Part shown: positions 13,494-63,539 of the stretch, piece after piece
Numbering within the stretch: position 1 is the first letter of the stretch
How the letters are laid out: each line of letters starts with the position of its first letter
NCBI GenBank assembly: GCA_034508935.3
Contig: CM067444.1
Coordinates: forward strand, 15,728,266 to 15,792,265
DNA: 64,000 nucleotides
DNA from: Berghia stephanieae
Taxonomy: Eukaryota; Mollusca; Gastropoda; Nudibranchia; Aeolidiidae
Direction: 5' to 3'
Program-made: the position numbers and the translations under genes
The notes under the pieces: generated by a model
Databases searched by the model: none
Told to the model about the DNA's origin: nothing
Seen by the model: only the letters and a program-made list of their open reading frames with translations

Positions 13494-14022
13494 CTTACCT
13501 CCCATAATGGGCATGGAGGCACTCATTGTGTCGTCTATCCCCCTATATCTGTTTTCCAACATGCTTTCTGTCTTTGTCTTGGAATGAGATTATTTGTTTT
13601 GTTTTTGTCCAGGCTCTGGCCGGATACCCGAGCTGGGAGGGAAACAGTCAAATGTATTGTTAGAGTTTTGGGAGATGATAGTTTTTGTCTTGTAAAATAA
13701 TTTCTCTGTTATGTACTGTATTGTTTTGTTTACATATTATATATGAATTGTAAGCATTTGAGTGTATCCTCTTAGTTGGGACATATGCTTGTGTCTGGAT
13801 GAGATTTTTAAGTGATCTCGACAAACTTAGTACTTTGATAGTGTGCTCTTGGAATCTACATCTGTTGCCTATTTGAACTAATTCCCCTTTGTCTTACCTT
13901 TTCTTTGGGGCTTTAAATTATGTAATTCTAAAACTTTTTACTATCCCACTTTCTTCCTGGCGCTGATATGATCTTAATGTGATGCAAGTGCCGGAAAACC
14001 CTTAAAAACAAACAAATAAACA
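13494..14022 (+). mobile_element. SINE-like family A, copy A4
   Basis: Flanked by perfect 13-bp duplications TTACCATCAATTC (13481-13493 and 14023-14035), direct evidence of retroposition. Slightly 5' truncated relative to A3. 3' stem GGCGCT/AGTGCC, tail CTTAAAAACAAACAAATAAA. Confidence 0.88.
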
Positions 14023-14095
14023 TTACCATCAATTCGAAAATATATGAAGCTATCCAGTCTAATGTGATATATAGAATATCAAGTGTTATGTGCAA

Positions 14096-14206
14096 ATTCC
14101 CTATTTGAACATCCCTTTGTCTATTTTTCTTTTGGTGCTTCATATCTAGAACTTCTCTCCTAAAAGTATTGCAAGCGCCGTAAAATCCTTAATACAACAA
14201 AAACAA
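14096..14206 (+). mobile_element. SINE-like family A, 3' fragment
   Basis: The last ~110 bp of family A, from CCCTATTTGAAC through AAGCGCCGTAAAATCCTTAA. It lies just 60 bp after copy A4. Probably a heavily 5'-truncated insertion or an older copy. Confidence 0.6.
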
Positions 14207-14727
14207 ACAAGATATTTTCAGTACTCATACAAAGATATTTTTATCTTCTGCGACGACCTTGGCGGGGTGTTTATTTTTGGTCTCAAAATAGGCATAACGG
14301 TAAATTTTTCTCTCATCACCCTGGTATGTCACATGCGCTAATAAAACTTCACAATACAAGAGGAAGAAAGTCAGATAAATGGCTCTTTTGGGTTTTTCCT
14401 GCAAATTATCTATGTATTGTAAACCATGGTTATAAATAATGTTTTGTGAACATTTAATTGTAGTCTTTCTGTAGGAGCCTTATGTCAATGTCATGCTGGA
14501 ATATTAAAAAAAAAAAAAAATTAGTAGAAAGTATTTAACTCGACACACAGATAGATTGCTCTTTTAAACTTGATTCTGTTTTAATTTGCGCGGCAATCTT
14601 GTATCATCTTTGGTAATGATTAGCACTGGTAAACTTTAGATCTGTTATCTCTAGCTGAAATTCTTCAAAGCGTCGAATGCACTAGAAATTTCGGGGGTTT
14701 TTTAAGAAACAAAACATAAAATGTGTC

Positions 14728-15000
14728 GCTGCCAATGTCATTCAGAAAAGTGAGTGGAGCAGGTACTTATTTTGATAACTAGAGATGAAGTGAGTAGGAA
14801 AGTGCCAGAAGACAATAGAGAATAAAAAATTTTCGCGGCGGAGATGGGGGTTTGAACCCGCGACCTTACTGGTACGACAACTCCGCCTGGCCAGTGAGAG
14901 CGTGCCAGTAAGGTCGCGGGTTCAAACCCCCATCACCGCCCCGAACATTTTTTATTCTCTATTGTCTTTTGGCACTTTCCTGCCAATATCATTGTCGATT
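14728..15000. mobile_element. Head-to-head inverted pair of tRNA-derived SINE D
   Basis: Two copies of a tRNA-derived SINE (family D, also at 28150 and 28507) face each other. Arms 14796-14872 and 14905-14981 are inverted copies holding the B-box-like GGTTTGAACCC and the downstream TTATTCTCTATTGTCTTCTGG. The left copy continues outward to about 14728 with the family's distal part. The transcript would fold into a ~77-bp hairpin. Confidence 0.7.
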
Positions 15001-15202
15001 ACGTTGCTTTGTCAGGTCCAAAAAAAATGCTTTGTTGTACATACTGTATCAATTATCAAGACATATTATATTATACTCTATGCATTGAATAAAATCATAT
15101 GAATTCATTTTTGGAGAGAAGAAATAGTTTTTTTTTAATTATTATTATTTACGAAATTTCTCATCGTTTCCTATTCAAGAAAGTTACACAATTATTATCA
15201 AA

Positions 15203-15770
15203 CAGTGGTAGCTGGAATTTTTCCCCGAGGGTTGGTACATGTTGAATACTTCTGGGTCTTCCATGGTGAGCAGAGGAGATCACTTGCTGTTTCTTCTTTC
15301 CCCCTATATCTGTTTTCTTGGTTGCTTTCTGTCTATGTCTTGGAATGGGATTACTTGGTTTTGCCCTTGCCATTGTAGTCGGAGTCCTTAGTTGAGAGGG
15401 AAACAGTCAAGTGTATACTATTAGTTTTGGGAGATTATATTTTTTCCTTGTAAATAATATGTTATGTACTGATAGTTATATTTTGTTTTCAACATATCTT
15501 GTAAACATTTGAGTGTGTTCCTTTTAGTGGGATCTTGTGCTTATGTCTGGATGAGACTTTAGGTGATCACAAACTAAGTACATTGATGGCATACTCTTGG
15601 AATATACATCTGTTTCCTATTTGTACCATTCCCCTTTGTCTCACTTTCTCTTGAACGCTTTAATTGTAATTCTAGAATTTTTTGACTATCCCATTGTCTT
15701 CCTTTTTACTGACGCTGATATGACCTAAAGATGTCGCAAACGCCGTACAGTATACATTAAAATCAAACAA
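15203..15770 (+). mobile_element. SINE-like family A, copy A5
   Basis: Diverged family A copy with a longer 5' end starting CAGTGGTAGCTGG. The 3' stem is GACGCT/AACGCC (decayed) and the tail ends near 15770. Its start motif recurs at 15796, where the next copy begins, so the two lie in direct tandem. Confidence 0.65.
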
Positions 15771-15795
15771 GTAGTACGAAGATAATTATTGTCAG

Positions 15796-16930
15796 CCAGT
15801 GGTAGCTGGATTTTTTTCCCGAGGGCCGGTGCATGCTGAACCACTCTAGACCGGTGAATTCTTCACCTTGATCTATACCCTTATACTTATATATACGACT
15901 ACGAGTTTTCCTTTCCATTCAGCTTTGTGTCTTCGTTCTGGAATGAAACTATTTGGTTTCAGCCGGACCCCGTCGACTGTCTCTTCTTGAGATGAAACCA
16001 ATCAGCATAATCTATCTTTTCTGAAAGATGATAATATTGTTTTCTATGTCAATCACTTCACTTCTCCATTATTTTTATTAGTCATGGCAATTTTAGGATT
16101 TTACTTAAAATCACAACGCTTATTGTTTAACAGTCTGAGTATATCTGGGTGGGGTTCTCTGACCTCCCATGGTGGGCAGGAGGTCACTTGCTGTGTCTTC
16201 GATCCCCTTTTATCCGAATTACGAGTTGTTTTCTATCTTTGTTTTGGAGTAGGATTGCCTTGTTTATGTCCTGGCCCTTGCTGGAGTGAGCTGGGAGGGA
16301 AACAGTCAAATGTTTAGTATTAGTTTTTGGAGGTGTTATTTTCCTTATAAATAATTTCTCTGTTATATATTGATAGAACAGTTGTATTACTTGTTTTGAT
16401 CATATCTTGTAAAAATTTGAATGTATTCCTCTTGGTGGGATCTGCTGGTGTCTGGAAGAAACTTTTAGGTGATCTCAAACTAAGTAAATTGATGGTATGC
16501 TCTTGGAATATATGTGTTCCCTATTTGAATCAATAACCCTTTGTCTTACTTTTTTTTGGGGGGGTGGTTTAATTGTAATTCTAGAAAAGAATTACCATCC
16601 CGTTTTTTGTTTTTGTTTTTTTTTTTACTGGCGCTAAATGTTTCTCAAGCATCATGAAACCCTTAAAAACAAAACAAAAAACAAACATCTGAGTATATCC
16701 CTCTTCAAGGAGATCCAGTGAAAATCTTTAATGGTTTCACATTTGTTACAAGGATACATCGCTTTTTGATCAACAACGCATCTCTGTTGAACTCGGGCCC
16801 TCGACTTATAATTGTTTGCTACCAGATAGTTGAATCTTTTGACCTTTTCTATCATCATCCTTTTCACAACCGCTGAGATTACCTTAATGTGCCTCAATCT
16901 CGAGCACTGTAAAGCCACTAAAGAGAAAAA
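15796..16930 (+). mobile_element. Old SINE-like family A copy, split by copy A6
   Basis: A divergent family A copy starts with CAGTGGTAGCTGG near 15796. It is interrupted at 16146-16687 by copy A6 and resumes (TCCCTCTTCAAGGAGATCC) to end near 16930 with a degraded hairpin (CCGCTGAGATTACCTTAATG ... GAGCACTGTAAAGCC). Order of events: this copy first, A6 later. Confidence 0.55.
16146..16687 (+). mobile_element. SINE-like family A, copy A6, nested
   Basis: Flanked by perfect 12-bp duplications TCTGAGTATATC (16134-16145 and 16688-16699). Full-length, with a partly deleted terminal loop. It lies inside an older family A copy, at the segment that reads TTTGAGTGTATTCCTCTT in other members. Confidence 0.85.
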
Positions 16931-16942
16931 CAAAATACTATT

Positions 16943-16953
16943 CTCTCTCTTTT

Positions 16954-16990
<37 letters not shown>

Positions 16991-17020
16991 TCTCTCTCTC
17001 TTCTCTTCTCTCTCGTTCTC
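16943..17020. repeat. (CT)n microsatellite
   Basis: Interrupted CT tract following the tail of the old family A copy. Confidence 0.93.
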
Positions 17021-17035
17021 TCGTTCATGCATTGA

Positions 17036-17435
17036 ATTAGGCTGTAAACTGAGTGCATTCAATTTCCTCTCATGTTCGTGAAGAATTAGTGTGTCATAAA
17101 CGCTATACATTTCTGTAATTAACTCACAACAAACACATGGAACATACCAACAAACAAAACTACGTGTAACCTAAAACGTTTACGTTACTATTCAAACATT
17201 TATTTAGTGAGAACTGGTCATCCAAAGGTGTTCTAAAAACAATAACAAATTGAAAGGAATTTAACTTCCTAGATAAAACGTCCGCGTTCGATTCCTGTAC
17301 CGTTCGGCAACTAAAACGAGTAAGTTGCACTCACTTGGGTAAAAACACGAGACCGATTGAGAGGAAATGTCAAATGGAGGGCAAGACGGAACGGAGATGA
17401 AATTGGATGCACTCATTTTACAGCCTAAGACGTTT
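17036..17435. repeat. Inverted repeat, ~40-bp arms about 320 bp apart
   Basis: TTAGGCTGTAAACTGAGTGC near 17037 is matched in inverse by GCACTCATTTTACAGCCTAA near 17410-17430. The interior (17120-17260) resembles segments at 29614-29730 and 58390-58500 (ACCAACACACAAAAC ... GTGTAACC ... TTAGTGAGAAC), so it belongs to a dispersed family (G) of unknown type. Confidence 0.4.
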
Positions 17436-17888
17436 TAATCTTATCTCGACTATTACCGAAAGGGAGGCAATACAATGAAAGCTGCTAACACTTAAAACGT
17501 TTGCGGTTAAACCGAAATGTTTTCAAATTATATATCTTTATTATTGAAAAAAATAAAAACCCTCGATAATTCGACATCATTAAATACTATATCAAGTTCA
17601 CCTCATGATTTATCCCATTATTTACTTGAATATTACTGTAAATCTAACTGTAGTTTTACTATAAGAGCAATATCAGTCATTCGACTCGGGGATTATCGCT
17701 ATTATTATTGTTTTGTTTGTTTGTTTTTGTTTTGTTTTTTGGGGGGGTTGTTTTTTTAATGAACAGTGTGTATTATTTTGATTTATAACAAAACTAATCC
17801 ATTTACATAAAGGGTTAATTACACTTGAAACTTATACACCACTTCAAATATTATTGTCATTTATAATAGAGAATTGTGCATAGGGCCT
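17436..17888. other. Spacer downstream of the apextrin-like stop
   Basis: AT-rich stretch that must contain the 3' UTR of the minus-strand apextrin-like gene. No clear polyadenylation site was chosen. T/G-rich run at 17705-17757. Confidence 0.4.
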
Positions 17889-27494
<9,606 letters not shown>

Positions 27495-27800
27495 TATTTT
27501 GCTCCTTTATTTCTACTCCGTCTCACAGAAAGTATGACAACCTCTACTTTAAACCTCCATGATTGCCGTCTGCCTGGACTCGGAGTCTCGAAGTTGGACG
27601 TCTTGATTGTGCTTACTAGTAGATGACAATTATGTAATTTGTATGTAAACCAAGGTAGATAAGGTTTCGGGTTTCACTGATACAAAAACTGTGTCTTAAT
27701 AAAAGACCGTGTGCGCAAATTGGTCAAACGCCATCGCTGTAAGATTAAATCTTAATATGCCAGAATGAGTTAATTGTCCAACTTATTCTTATATTTAAAT
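27495..27800. other. Probable promoter region of the apextrin-like gene
   Basis: Sequence immediately upstream of the proposed ATG exon on the minus strand, presumably including the 5' UTR and promoter. No TATA box or other site could be fixed with confidence. Confidence 0.3.
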
Positions 27801-27803
27801 TGT

Positions 27804-27997
27804 CCGAGATCGATCCCAGGTACAGTCGAGATATGTTTTCTGACCCCCTGTCCATCCAGCTGTGATTGGGTAGCGGAAGTACTTTGCAATAGACTAGAGT
27901 CCTATCAAAAGGGTAGCAAGCAATTGCTATTGACCATTTCACGCTAGAGAAACCGGGATAAACTCCGACTCCATGGCGGGTCTCGTGGCTCTGAAGG
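27804..27997 (+). mobile_element. tRNA-derived SINE family E, copy E2, 5' truncated
   Basis: Starts in the B-box region (GAGATCGATCCCAGGTACAG) and continues with TGATTGGGTAGCGGAAGTAC, CAATTGCTATTGACCATTTC and ACTCCATGGCGGG. These match, in the same order, the inverse of 62990-63240 and, in the head region, 51741-51920. Confidence 0.65.
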
Positions 27998-28149
27998 ATT
28001 ACTATATAATAAAAAGTAATCCACTAAAATCATAAGGACCATGAAACTGGGGTTTATCCTGGCTCCGTCGTCCAACGGACAATAATATACGATTCTTACA
28101 CTCTTGCTTTTTGGAATTCCGGACGTGCTCCCAACCGCTGCACGTGCTT

Positions 28150-28312
28150 GCGAGTTGTCGTACCTGTAAGGCCGCAGGTTCGAACCCCCATCGCCGCCGC
28201 GAAATTTTTATTCTCTATTGTCTTCTGGTACTTTCCCGCACACTTCATTTCTTGTTGTTATCAACATAAGTGCCTGCTCCACTCACATTTCTGAATTAAA
28301 CATTCACCCCAA
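28150..28312 (+). mobile_element. tRNA-derived SINE family D, copy D1
   Basis: Contains GTTGTCGTACCTGTAAGGCC, the B-box-like GGTTCGAACCC, then TTATTCTCTATTGTCTTCTG and the distal GTGCCTGCTCCACTCACATT. Shares all of these with the inverted pair at 14728-15000. Confidence 0.65.
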
Positions 28313-28506
28313 ATACCGGAGCATACTCAATGTCTCAATCGTTTCTATGTTACATGTTTGTGTTGAGAATATTGGCTATTAAGCTTAAATGCTGGCCAAC
28401 TAACTTCCCGGCGGTTGTGTGTGTGTTGAACCCGTGACTTCAAGAATTCAGGAAGCGAAGGCTCTAATAAAAGACTAAGGTTAGAGACGATCTTTTTTTT
28501 TTTTAG

Positions 28507-28700
28507 GATCGTGGATAGCGCATACGGTAGAGTCACGCTCTCCCCGGCCAGGCGGAGTTGTCGTACCAGTAAGGTCGCGGGTTCAACCCCCCCCCCCCCC
28601 CCCCCCCCCATCGCTGCCTCAAAATTTTTATTCTCTATTGTCTTTTGGCACTTTCCTACTCCATTTCTTTTAGTTATGCTTAATTCTACACTCCCCGAAA
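28507..28700 (+). mobile_element. tRNA-derived SINE family D, copy D2, with internal C-run
   Basis: Begins GGATAGCGCATACGGTAGAG (A-box region), continues with GGCGGAGTTGTCGTACCAGT and GGTCGCGGGTTCAACCC. A run of more than 20 C residues follows, then the family body TTATTCTCTATTGTCTTTTG. The C-run expanded from the short CCCCC present in other copies. Confidence 0.7.
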
Positions 28701-29500
28701 TGTTGGATGATTTTCGACCACACCCCATTTGGGTAAACATTTAATGTATCTTTCTCAAATTCGTGTATCATAATGGTGTATGAATTACGCCAACGTGACC
28801 AACAGTTATAAAGTTCTGGGCAGTTAATCACTTGTCAGTTTAAATTGACGCTCAAGATATAATATTATTTGTTTTTCGTCTTCATCCCCACTTTTGATTG
28901 AAATGTTACTACAAGATCTTAAGTCTTCACTTTCAGATCACGGGATTGTTTCGAGGTATACTTGTGTGTTGTGGATGGCACGCGGTGCCACGGGTTAACT
29001 GACATTTCTAACAGACTTTTCTAAATGACATTTCTAACGGTAGGTGTTTAGCGGGCAATAGACACGGTCTGAAATTCCCTTGTGGACGATAATTTTCCTC
29101 TGTTTTCGGACTCGTGTTAGCTACTCCAATGGTAGATCAGAAAGGCCTCCGAGTCCGATCGGAGATAGGAAACAAACTAGCAGAACTTTAGGCAGTTTGG
29201 ACTTAAAAAAAAAAATTTAAAACGATAAGGGGCGTTTTCATGACACAATTAATTCCATTCTTGATCCATAGTAATTCCGTTTTATAAAGAAGAGCTGGTC
29301 GTATATTTTGTGATGCGTTTTAAAGAATAAAGAATATAAAGTTTTAATTTTAGTCTCATGCCACTGGAGATTACCAGCTTCTATTATTTATTTTTACACT
29401 GGTTCATCCAATGGCCCCGTTCCTCTTTTGACTAAACATGCTTGGAGTGACGACATCCACGTGCTATTGTGTTTCATATAATTGCTGGTAGTTAAACACG
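28701..29500. other. Intergenic, nothing recognised
   Basis: No gene, tandem array or terminal-repeat element recognised. Confidence 0.4.
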
Positions 29501-29790
29501 CGTATCTATACATTGAGCACTACACTTAAACCAAATGCACCTTTCATCTAAACGTTCGCCTATAGATAGTCTGCTCTTGGCTAAGAAGCTCACAACATTG
29601 TCATCCGGAAGTATAACGGACCAACACAAAAACTATGTGTAACCTTGAACGTTTATAGTCTGGTTAATACAGTTTAGTGAGAATTACTCATAAACGCGGA
29701 TAGCAAAAAACCAATGACAAAGACCTGAGTGACGTCAACTTCATACTATCTATAGAACCTTCAATACACGAACTTTTATGCGGCATGCAC
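29500..29790. repeat. Dispersed repeat family G
   Basis: The segment ACCAACACAAAAACTATGTG ... TTAGTGAGAA ... GAGTGACGTCAACTTC recurs in diverged form at 58385-58540 and partly at 17120-17260. Boundaries and class are unknown. It carries a GTGACGTCA motif at 29730-29738. Confidence 0.4.
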
Positions 29791-30992
29791 TGTATAAGCC
29801 ACGCTTGAATCAGATTACCAGTTTGGCGTTTTGAACACCAAAACGCTTTTTAAAATCGTTCATGACTCTGTGCTTAAAAAATATAAGCTTTATTCCTATA
29901 ATTATTAACATGTTGCTGCTTGAAGCTCGAAACAATAACTACCCATAGGAATAGGATTGGGTGCTTAATCAACAAAGACAGATATATCTGGACGTTTCAG
30001 GTTTTCAATTTATCAACAAAATGGATGAAAAAAGAGAAAACCCGAAACGTCCATATTATCTGTCTTCGTTTATTAAGTTGAAGTTTCCAATCCATTTTCT
30101 ATCGTTAAAGTTTCCTATAGTTATGTTCATTTTAGCAGAAATAGTGTCCTAAAGACTAAAGACATTAGACATTAGATCAAAATTTATATTTTTTTTTTAA
30201 ATAAGACTATTTGACTTGTTTGGCAATTTATGCAAAAAAAATCTGACAGTTTGTTTGAAGGGAAAAATGGCCAACATTTATAAATTTGTTTTGTACGTAA
30301 TAATTGTTTCATAGACTAGTTTGAAATGATTAAAGTTTTCATTAAAATAATGAATGTATTTTAATGTAATTTATTATGGTCATAATATCAGTCATCACTG
30401 TTGTTTTTTTTGTTGGTTTTTTTTTTTTTTTTTTTTTTTTTGTTTTCTTTAATGGCGTTTAAAATTCCAAGCTGGCATTCTAATTGAGATCCGCTGGTGT
30501 TGATTGGCTGTGTTGAGAAAGATAGGATTTTAGGAGTAACGTCCCTTTTGTGCGGGCAGTTCGAACTTTTGTTTTTGTCCGAGATGCGTTTGTTTTGAAT
30601 TTGAAACAAATTTTGAAAACATGGATTAAAAGCAATACTTTTAAGAACAGAAATTATTATATAGTTGAATAAACAAGTAAGTCATGGCACTCGAAACTGA
30701 AAGAATGGGTTGAGAACAAAACTTAGTTTAGTTTAAGCAATGAAATGAAGCGATGCTTCTCTTCTTCGTCTCCCCAGTCAGGCCCCATCTTCCACTTCCA
30801 TTCCATGACACTTCATATCACTCACTATCTATCATTACTATTACCAGGAATGCATTGTTGACATTGTGATTATTTGAAACAGTGATCGAACGCCATTTGA
30901 CGAAACTAAAAATAAGTGCCAACATGATAACACCACACAACACAATTTTAAGTTCAAAAAAAGCGAACGAATCCATCATGGATTCCATGCGA
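29791..30992. other. Intergenic, with a minus-strand A-tail-like tract
   Basis: No gene recognised. A run of more than 25 T residues at 30417-30441 follows, on the minus strand, a short open stretch (30440-30609). It looks like the A-tail of a retroposed sequence. The source is not identified. Confidence 0.4.
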
Positions 30993-31002
30993 TACTGTTA
31001 CT

Positions 31003-31731
31003 AGGCACTTAAATGAATGGCTAAATCTGTGTCACAGTTCTCCCATTCACCTGTGTGACCGCTAGTTATCGTTTGTGAGCTGCAGGCTAAAACCATGGCT
31101 TGGTTAAATTGAGATATCTCTGGTATTTATTTACAGAATTGGATAAATTAAATACTAAAATAAAGGGCATTGAACGCCCTATCATTTGGTACAATTACCA
31201 TTTTCCTCCTTAAATTCATTTAGAAGATATTGTAATGGAAAGATAGCTTAATTGCAGTGGGCAAGAAAATCAAGCCGTTTATCATCATTCATGAAAAAAT
31301 CCCCTTAAAAATAAATAATCATAAAATTCAATCATTTTCCTTTCCAATGATACCATTTTCAACTTTCAAAACTGCTTCCAGGATACCCTTTGAGCATTCC
31401 GTAAAATCACACTCATTTCAAAATCTACCAAAGTAACGCCATTTCAGCTTGGACTGCCGTGGTCAGCGTCGGTCATTGGCTCCTAGCCTTGTGACGTCAC
31501 AGTGTTACAGGGGAATCCCCTTTCGTTTTTTCACTCAGCTGGTGCCCAATTTCAGGCTGATTCCTATAGTAAATTTTGGGTGTTTTTAAGGCATAAAAAA
31601 AATTGAATAACTCTGCTTCTATATAACCTAGAGACAAAATTCAAACGGTTTTATCATCGGGATGGTATACTGCATCATAGTAAACCAGATTTTATACTGT
31701 CATTTGAAAACTGAATTTTCATTTAAGTGCC
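31003..31731. mobile_element. TIR element with ~10-bp target duplication
   Basis: Inverted ends GGCACTTAAATGAA and TTCATTTAAGTGCC. The flanks repeat TACTGTTACT (30993-31002 and 31732-31741). A 9-11 bp duplication is typical of Mutator-like elements; the call is tentative because only termini were seen. No transposase. The interior has a perfect cAMP-response palindrome TGACGTCA at 31492-31499. Confidence 0.62.
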
Positions 31732-31895
31732 TACTGTTACTTACTGATACTGTCGATGATGATGAGTTTTAATTTTAAATACAAAAACATGTTTATTTAA
31801 GTGCATCAAAATTCACAAGCACTTAAAAATTAGTAGATCTACATCTTGCGATATAAAAAAAAAAACTGGTATTAACCACAATCTGACTGATGTTT

Positions 31896-32288
31896 TTAGA
31901 GAAACAACTGATTTTTCAAATGAAAATTAAGTGAAAGAGGTTGCATTGCATTATTGTTTTCGCTGCTATTCCAACAAATAGCATAACACCATAAATATCC
32001 ATAGTTTCTCCCATTGGACACGGCATTGCATGATATCAGTTCATCTCCACTGACCTCAGACAGGTAGCTGACATGGAAGTGGAAGGTTAATGGACCCTTG
32101 AGTCTTGAGACTTGAGAGTTCCATCCACTGATAAACTTCTTTTGCTGTGGTTCCATATGAACAATCGCTGGCTCCATGCAGTGAAGTAAATATGTGTTCT
32201 GATTGGTCTGTAACTGTAACAAAGCGATCTCATTGGGGATGGGAAGACTACGAGATGACGATGGTCCGTTACCATGCATCGATACCAA
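31896..32288 (-). CDS. Unrecognised minus-strand ORF, possible terminal exon
   Basis: A 130-codon open frame with natural composition (LLQLQTNQNTYLLHCMEPAI, LTFHFHVSYLSEVSGDELIS, YGYLWCYAICWN) ends at a stop at 31896-31898. AG dinucleotides near 32290-32300 could act as an acceptor, so it may be the last exon of a gene or a retrocopy fragment. I do not recognise the family and found no companion exon. It lies between a TIR element and a pogo-like end, so a transposon origin is possible. Confidence 0.3.
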   Translation of the reverse strand: MVSMHGNGPSSSRSLPIPNEIALLQLQTNQNTYLLHCMEPAIVHMEPQQKKFISGWNSQVSRLKGPLTFHFHVSYLSEVSGDELISCNAVSNGRNYGYLWCYAICWNSSENNNAMQPLSLNFHLKNQLFL

Positions 32289-32319
32289 CTGCCTATTAAT
32301 ACTATTATTGTTATAACGA

Positions 32320-32452
32320 TGTCACTAAACAGGGGTTTTGCTAAAATGTATGTCGCTATTTGGGGGGGTTTTATTACAAATAACATATAGCAAAAAAATT
32401 GGGACCAGAGGTCAATGTCGCTGTCCAGGGATTGTCGTTATCCAGAGGTTGC
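32320..32452. mobile_element. Decayed pogo-like terminal fragment
   Basis: Ends TCGTTATCCAGAGGTTGCACTG-TA. This resembles the right end of the pogo-like element at 50368-53034 (TCGTTATCGGGAGGTTCCACTG-TA), including repeated CGTTAT / CGCTAT motifs and GGGACCAGAGGTCAATGTCG. No left end found. Confidence 0.5.
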
Positions 32453-33080
32453 ACTGTAAATGAATTTTATAAACAATGAGTAAATTGAGGAACGAGAAAA
32501 AATGAAAACTGAAACAATAAAAAAGAAAATAAAACAAATTTTTGTGTTGGACGACTGAAACCTTGCAATCTCTCATCTGTCTTTTCTTAACAACAACAAA
32601 AACAAACAAACAATAAATTATAAAGGAGAAGAAAAAATTGCCTACTTAACATAGAATCTGTCGGATTGGAAACTGTATAATCATAATCTTATTTTACAGA
32701 GTATTTGGGAAAATAGAGTTCAGCGTCGTTTTGTCAAGAATTTGAAATAGAGATCAAGTGTATTTTCCTGATCGTTCGGAGACATAGAGCTCAAGTTTAT
32801 TTCCCCGAGTGTTCTGAAAAATATAGGTCACGTTTATTTTCCTGAACATTCGGAGCACGTATATGCGCACACAAACACAAGAGTTGTTGTAGTAGTTGCC
32901 AAAGACAACAATAATATTATTACTCCAACATTATCTTTATGGATTTACACAACATTACTACTCTCAACCATCAAGTCGGAATGGACTGGTGTTGTCCGAG
33001 TGGGATTGATTGGTAGGGGAACTCAGTGGTGGATTAGAGAGCGACAGACGAATAAGGCGTTGTGGATTTTTTAATAAATA

Positions 33081-33370
33081 AAAAAAATTTGAGCTTTTAT
33101 ATAGCACAATATCCACTAAACATGCTCTCTAAGCCCTTTACAAGGGATACCTGGCCAACAGAGACATGACGCCTGTTAGGCGATGTTACAAATTTTTTTC
33201 TTCGGACAGAGACAACACTGTTAACGGCCCGGTACTGATTTTACACCTGAATACGGTGAGAAAATGTGAGTAAAGAGCCCTTTCCAAGGACTCAACTATG
33301 CTCTGAGCGAGGCTTGAACCCAGGACCTTCTGATCCGAAACGAGTGTCATACCACTAGACCACATGGCCG
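33081..33370 (-). mobile_element. tRNA-derived SINE family C, copy C2
   Basis: Same structure as C1, including GGTTCAAGCC in the B box and the 3' TATATAAAAGCTCAAATTT. Somewhat diverged. It lies about 450 bp upstream of the first citron kinase coding exon. Confidence 0.82.
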
Positions 33371-33819
33371 ATTAGTGTGGGCTGGAGGTATAGGAGGAGT
33401 TAATGCCAAGGTGAGGAGGGTTTCATTGGAGGTGTGTGAGTGATGTTGAATGGAGAGAGCAAGAGAGAACAATTATGTAACAGTTACTGTTAGGTTTTGG
33501 GCAATTTTTTATTCTTAGCTTTTTCAGTTATTCGGCAATTTGTTTTTGGTTTCAAGATTGTTTGAGCATAATGATAGGGCTTTCGGTTTATCAATGCTTG
33601 GGTAACAGAAACAAACAGGAAAAAATGACAATTTCATTTCATTTCATCAAAATGGTTGACTCTCATGACTCATAGGATTGGATGTTAAGTCAACTGGAGC
33701 TTAGAAATTACATGAAAACAACTGATTTAGGATTGAAATTTCTTTCATTTTGTTAAGCCTCAAACTCAAAGTTCTTGGAGCCTATCATTTTAAAAATTAC
33801 TTTTTATTAACTTTTGCAG
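33371..33819. other. Upstream of citron kinase coding exon 1
   Basis: Contains the acceptor (CTTTTGCAG, ending 33819) of the intron before the first coding exon. No promoter feature is assigned because the transcription start must lie further upstream. GAGTGATG/GTGTGAG-rich stretch near 33430. Confidence 0.35.
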
Positions 33820-63539
<29,720 letters not shown>

